From NCBI GenBank assembly GCA_001029295.1, contig LDXJ01000050.1:29187-93186 (forward strand): a stretch of 64,000 bases of DNA, given 5' to 3'. The notes beneath the pieces are model-generated. The model did no database searches, was not told the origin of the DNA, and saw nothing but the letters and a program-made list of their open reading frames with translations. The first letter of the stretch is position 1, and every line of letters begins with the position of its first letter. The stretch is from Peptococcaceae bacterium CEB3. GTDB taxonomy: Bacteria > Bacillota > Desulfitobacteriia > Desulfitobacteriales > Desulfitobacteriaceae. This document shows positions 61,377-64,000 of the stretch, one piece after another. Made by a program: the position numbers and the translations under genes.

Positions 61377-62446
61377 TAAACATCCGCAAGTCCCACATGG
61401 GAGAAGATCTCGTCATACTCCGTGTTGGCGCGTTCGTAATCGTCCATGTGCCCGATGTCGATCCAGTACTCGCGCAGAGGGAAGACGGTCGTCTCGCATT
61501 GCAGTTCAATCAATTTATTGAAAAGTGTCGGCATATCAAAGGACTCATTTTGGGGGATTAATTCCAGGACCTCCGGTTCCAGCACGTAAATGCCCGCGTT
61601 GACGAAGAAGTGCTGAACCGGTTTTTCTTGGATGCCTGTCAGTTTGTGACCGTCGACGACGACTACCCCGTAGGGGACCTGAAAGTCGTATTCGCGCACA
61701 CACATCGTGGCTTGAGCGTTATGAGAGCGGTGAAAGCTAATAAGCTGGGCAAAATTGACTTTTGTCAGAAGGTCACCGTTCATGACAACCAGCGGCAAGC
61801 GGGGCTTTTCGGGCAAAAGGCTGAGCGCCCCCGCGGTCCCCAGACGCCGGCTTTCCGAGACATAGCGGATATCGACTCCCCAACGGGAACCGTCGCCGAA
61901 ATATTCTTCGATGAGATCCGACTTGTAATTGACCGAAAAATAAAAACGCCGGAAGCCATACTCCATGAAGTTTTCCAGGATTGTCTCCAAGAGAGGTTTG
62001 CTCCCCACTTTGAGCAGGGGTTTGGGATAATTGTCAGTCAGGGGGCGCAGACGGGTGCCCAAACCGCCCACCATGACCACGACCCAGTTGTCCCGGATGT
62101 CCCCCTGGACCAGATTTTCTAAAAGTTCGATCCCGGTAATGTGTCCGCTCTGGTCGAGGATTGGGATCTGCTGCAGCCGTTTGAGCTTCATAATGGCGAG
62201 GATGGTCTCTCGCCGCTCTTCGCTGCGGGCGGTGAACGGATGAGGGTTCATGACCCGGCTGACGGCATCGTCCATAGCGATGCCGTTGAGAATACCCCTG
62301 CGGATATCCCCGTCTGTCACGGTCCCCAGCAGGGACCTCTCTTCATCGGCGACCAAAGCGATTTTGGCCGCGCCTTTATCGATGATCTCAATCGCTTTTA
62401 AGATTGGGGTATCGGGAGCGACGAGAATCTTACGCCAGTTTTCCAT
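61376..62446 (-). CDS. Nucleotidyltransferase with two N-terminal CBS domains (PtmE-like)
   Basis: 356 residues. Two CBS domains (about 1-115) precede a sugar-phosphate nucleotidyltransferase domain with 'VVMVGGLGTRLRPLTDNYPKPLLKVGSKPL', 'VMNGDLLTKVNF' and 'YWIDIGHMDDY'. The arrangement is that of PtmE-type enzymes, which activate glucosamine-1-phosphate in the legionaminic acid pathway of Campylobacter. It follows the LegC-type aminotransferase gene by 29 bases on the same strand. ATG 62446 is preferred; TTG 62449 is possible. Confidence 0.85.
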   Translation of the reverse strand: MENWRKILVAPDTPILKAIEIIDKGAAKIALVADEERSLLGTVTDGDIRRGILNGIAMDDAVSRVMNPHPFTARSEERRETILAIMKLKRLQQIPILDQSGHITGIELLENLVQGDIRDNWVVVMVGGLGTRLRPLTDNYPKPLLKVGSKPLLETILENFMEYGFRRFYFSVNYKSDLIEEYFGDGSRWGVDIRYVSESRRLGTAGALSLLPEKPRLPLVVMNGDLLTKVNFAQLISFHRSHNAQATMCVREYDFQVPYGVVVVDGHKLTGIQEKPVQHFFVNAGIYVLEPEVLELIPQNESFDMPTLFNKLIELQCETTVFPLREYWIDIGHMDDYERANTEYDEIFSHVGLADV

Positions 62447-62475
62447 CAACTGCTAACCCTCCTCGAAGAGCGAGT

Positions 62476-63675
62476 TCAAACGCGGCCGGAGATGGCCTGA
62501 CCCAGAACAGGGCTGCTGGGAATATTAACGAGGCGCCGGGCCAGGTCCTCGGCCGTGCTCAGATCACCGTGGGGAAAGGGTTCGAACATGGGCAGGGTGT
62601 GCATCAGGTCCCAGGCCGGGCGGGTCAGAATGCCTGCTTGATGAGTCAATTCCAGAAGCAAGTCTCTCTGGCTGCCGCTGTTTTCGTCCAGGAGGAGAGC
62701 GTTCAACCAATAATTGCTGCGGGCGAACTCCGGTTCGGAGACGAAGGCGAGCCCCGGCCAGCCGGAAAAGATCTTCGCGTAACGCCCGGCCAGAGCGCGT
62801 TTCATGGCCAGCAGCTCCGGCAGACGCTCCAGCTGGGCACAGCCCAGAGCCGCGTTCAGGTTGGGCAGACGATAATTGTACCCCACCTCATCGTGGCGGT
62901 AAGCCCAGGGGTGGGGCTGTTTGGCTGTTGCGGTCAGATGTTTGGCGCGGTTGGCCAGGTCTTCGTCGTCAGTCAGGATGGCTCCGCCTCCCCCGGTGGT
63001 GATGGTCTTGTTGCCATTGAAGCTCAAGACGGCGAGCTTGCCCCAGTGGCCTGTGTGCACGCCTTGATAGTATGATCCTAAAGATTCGGCCGCGTCTTCG
63101 ATGAGGTCCAGGTCGAACTCGGCGCAAAGATCCCGCAGGGGATCGAGGTCCGCCGGATGGCCGAACGTGTGCATCACGATGAGCGCTTTTATCCGGCGCC
63201 CGGTCCGGCTGTTGACGGTACCTTCCGGGGTGAAGCGCGCGATTTCGGCGAGTTCCCGCCGGAGTTTGACCGGATCGACGCCCAGAGTTCGCTCGTCCGC
63301 ATCGACAAAGCGCGGCACAGCTTGACAATAGCGCACGGCGTTGACGGTGGCGACAAAGGTCAAAGTCGGAACCAGAACCTCGTCCTCCGCTTTGACCCCT
63401 GCCAGGAGGAGAGCCGTGTGCAGGGCCGCGGTGCCGTTGACGACCGCGACGGCTCGCTTCAAACCGGTAAAACGAGCGAGATCCTCCTCAAAGCGACTGA
63501 CATAAGGTCCCGCCGAGGATACCCAGCCTGTGTCAAGGCAATCTTTCACATACTCCCATTCCCTGCCCCCGAAGAGGGGTTCGTGCAGGGGAACCGCTTC
63601 TTGATCCGTGGGCAAGACCTGTTTAAGAGCGGCGACTACGTCGTTCAGATCGAGCCCGATACTTTTATCGTTCAT
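62476..63675 (-). CDS. LegC-type PLP aminotransferase (DegT/DnrJ/EryC1 family)
   Basis: 399 residues. It begins 'VPLHEPLFGGREWEYVKDCLDTGWVSSAGPYVSRFEEDLARFTG', the signature of LegC-like proteins. The PLP region has 'GTAALHTALLLAGV', 'VMHTFGHPADLD', 'LIEDAAESLGSYYQG' and the PLP lysine in 'FNGNKTITTGGGGAILT'. It makes 4-amino-4,6-dideoxy sugars. With the PtmE-like gene and motility genes nearby, legionaminic-type flagellin glycosylation is inferred. AAGGCGG precedes the ATG. Confidence 0.87.
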   Translation of the reverse strand: MNDKSIGLDLNDVVAALKQVLPTDQEAVPLHEPLFGGREWEYVKDCLDTGWVSSAGPYVSRFEEDLARFTGLKRAVAVVNGTAALHTALLLAGVKAEDEVLVPTLTFVATVNAVRYCQAVPRFVDADERTLGVDPVKLRRELAEIARFTPEGTVNSRTGRRIKALIVMHTFGHPADLDPLRDLCAEFDLDLIEDAAESLGSYYQGVHTGHWGKLAVLSFNGNKTITTGGGGAILTDDEDLANRAKHLTATAKQPHPWAYRHDEVGYNYRLPNLNAALGCAQLERLPELLAMKRALAGRYAKIFSGWPGLAFVSEPEFARSNYWLNALLLDENSGSQRDLLLELTHQAGILTRPAWDLMHTLPMFEPFPHGDLSTAEDLARRLVNIPSSPVLGQAISGRV

Positions 63676-64000
63676 ATGTATAAATCCGCCTTTCTGCGAA
63701 AGGCACCGATGGGGTTATGAAACCAAAACCCATCATCCTTTCACTCTTTTTGTGTTATCCTCCTCTTGTAGGCCACTGGTATACTACAGAACCCGAGGAG
63801 ATGAGTGGCGGGGCTGTATAGCGGCAACCCCGTATATGTATATGGTGTCGGTCATCCGTTAAGGCATCAATGAATGGCGCAAAACAGTAGCCCGTAAACT
63901 TATCTCTTCCGAAGTTGACTCGATTTCGCCGGATGACCAGTCCCTGCCAGCCCTACAAGTATTTTTGCAGGAGGTACTTCTTTTGTTCAAAGTCTTTCGT
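63676..64000. other. Window end without a supported gene
   Basis: Upstream region of the aminotransferase gene and about 280 further bases. From 63868 to the end one frame stays open ('NEWRKTVARKLISSEVDSIS...'), but without a start codon. An AGGAGG at 63968-63973 faces TTG 63983, so a gene may start there and run off the window. Confidence 0.35.

Noticed and set aside
63868..64000. Open frame running off the end of the window
   Set aside because: No start codon in frame before the edge and no recognisable similarity in the short peptide.

Overview
The window looks like the chromosome of an anaerobic, endospore-forming, flagellated member of the Clostridia (Peptococcaceae/Desulfitobacteriaceae-like). 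The evidence is an alpha/beta-type small acid-soluble spore protein, an AsrABC anaerobic sulfite reductase, a ferredoxin-linked 2-oxoacid (very probably oxalate) oxidoreductase, a type A RNase P RNA, SigA/SigD/sigma-54 type promoters, strong AGGAGG ribosome binding sites and frequent GTG/TTG starts. The genus cannot be fixed from the sequence alone.

Layout. 0-6 kb: a VTT-domain membrane protein, a beta-CASP/MBL hydrolase and a sugar ABC importer (permease, binding protein, permease). Its likely MalK/UgpC-type ATPase and a PucR-type regulator lie at 15.4-17.5 kb. 6-13 kb: a MerR/TipAS regulator, trmK, a NIF3-family gene, a small protein behind a Crp/Fnr-type site, rnpB, an MNT/HEPN pair and rmuC. 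13-19 kb: a lipoprotein, small genes, a decayed toxin-antitoxin remnant, a duplicated cysteine-rich protein and an Rpn nuclease. 19-22 kb: asrABC behind a second Crp/Fnr-type site. 22-26.6 kb: a SASP gene, a chrA/HD-GYP fusion pseudogene, and a transporter in one operon with a LytS/YesM-type kinase and an AraC-type response regulator. 26.7-33.4 kb: a dipeptide ABC importer (dppCBDF) divergent from an Xaa-Pro peptidase and a peptide-binding protein.

34-41 kb is an accessory catabolic cassette. It holds a gamma-glutamyltransferase-like enzyme, a membrane transporter, an acetamidase/formamidase and a glutamine-synthetase-like ligase. A perfect sigma-54 promoter lies upstream of the ligase gene, facing a divergent sigma-54 activator that has no sensor domain.

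41-51 kb is the most striking region. A GntR/FCD regulator is followed by an operon in which a two-ring CDC48/VAT-type AAA+ ATPase precedes the four subunits of an oxalate oxidoreductase-type enzyme. Next come an OxlT-like oxalate/formate antiporter, a YVTN beta-propeller lipoprotein and a CxxC-less thioredoxin-fold protein. A shared palindrome built on GGTATAC/GTATACC occurs at three promoter regions here and probably defines the regulon. I infer that the ATPase remodels, assembles or protects the oxidoreductase.

51.5-55 kb is an array of short chromate-transporter (CHR) genes, some intact and some broken by duplication, slippage and an insertion carrying group II intron-like sequence. 55-64 kb is a motility block (cheR, yaaR, motB, motA, flgM, flgN), followed by a CBS-nucleotidyltransferase and a LegC-type aminotransferase, probably for nonulosonic-acid flagellin glycosylation. 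No rRNA, tRNA, CRISPR array, intact transposase or prophage was seen.
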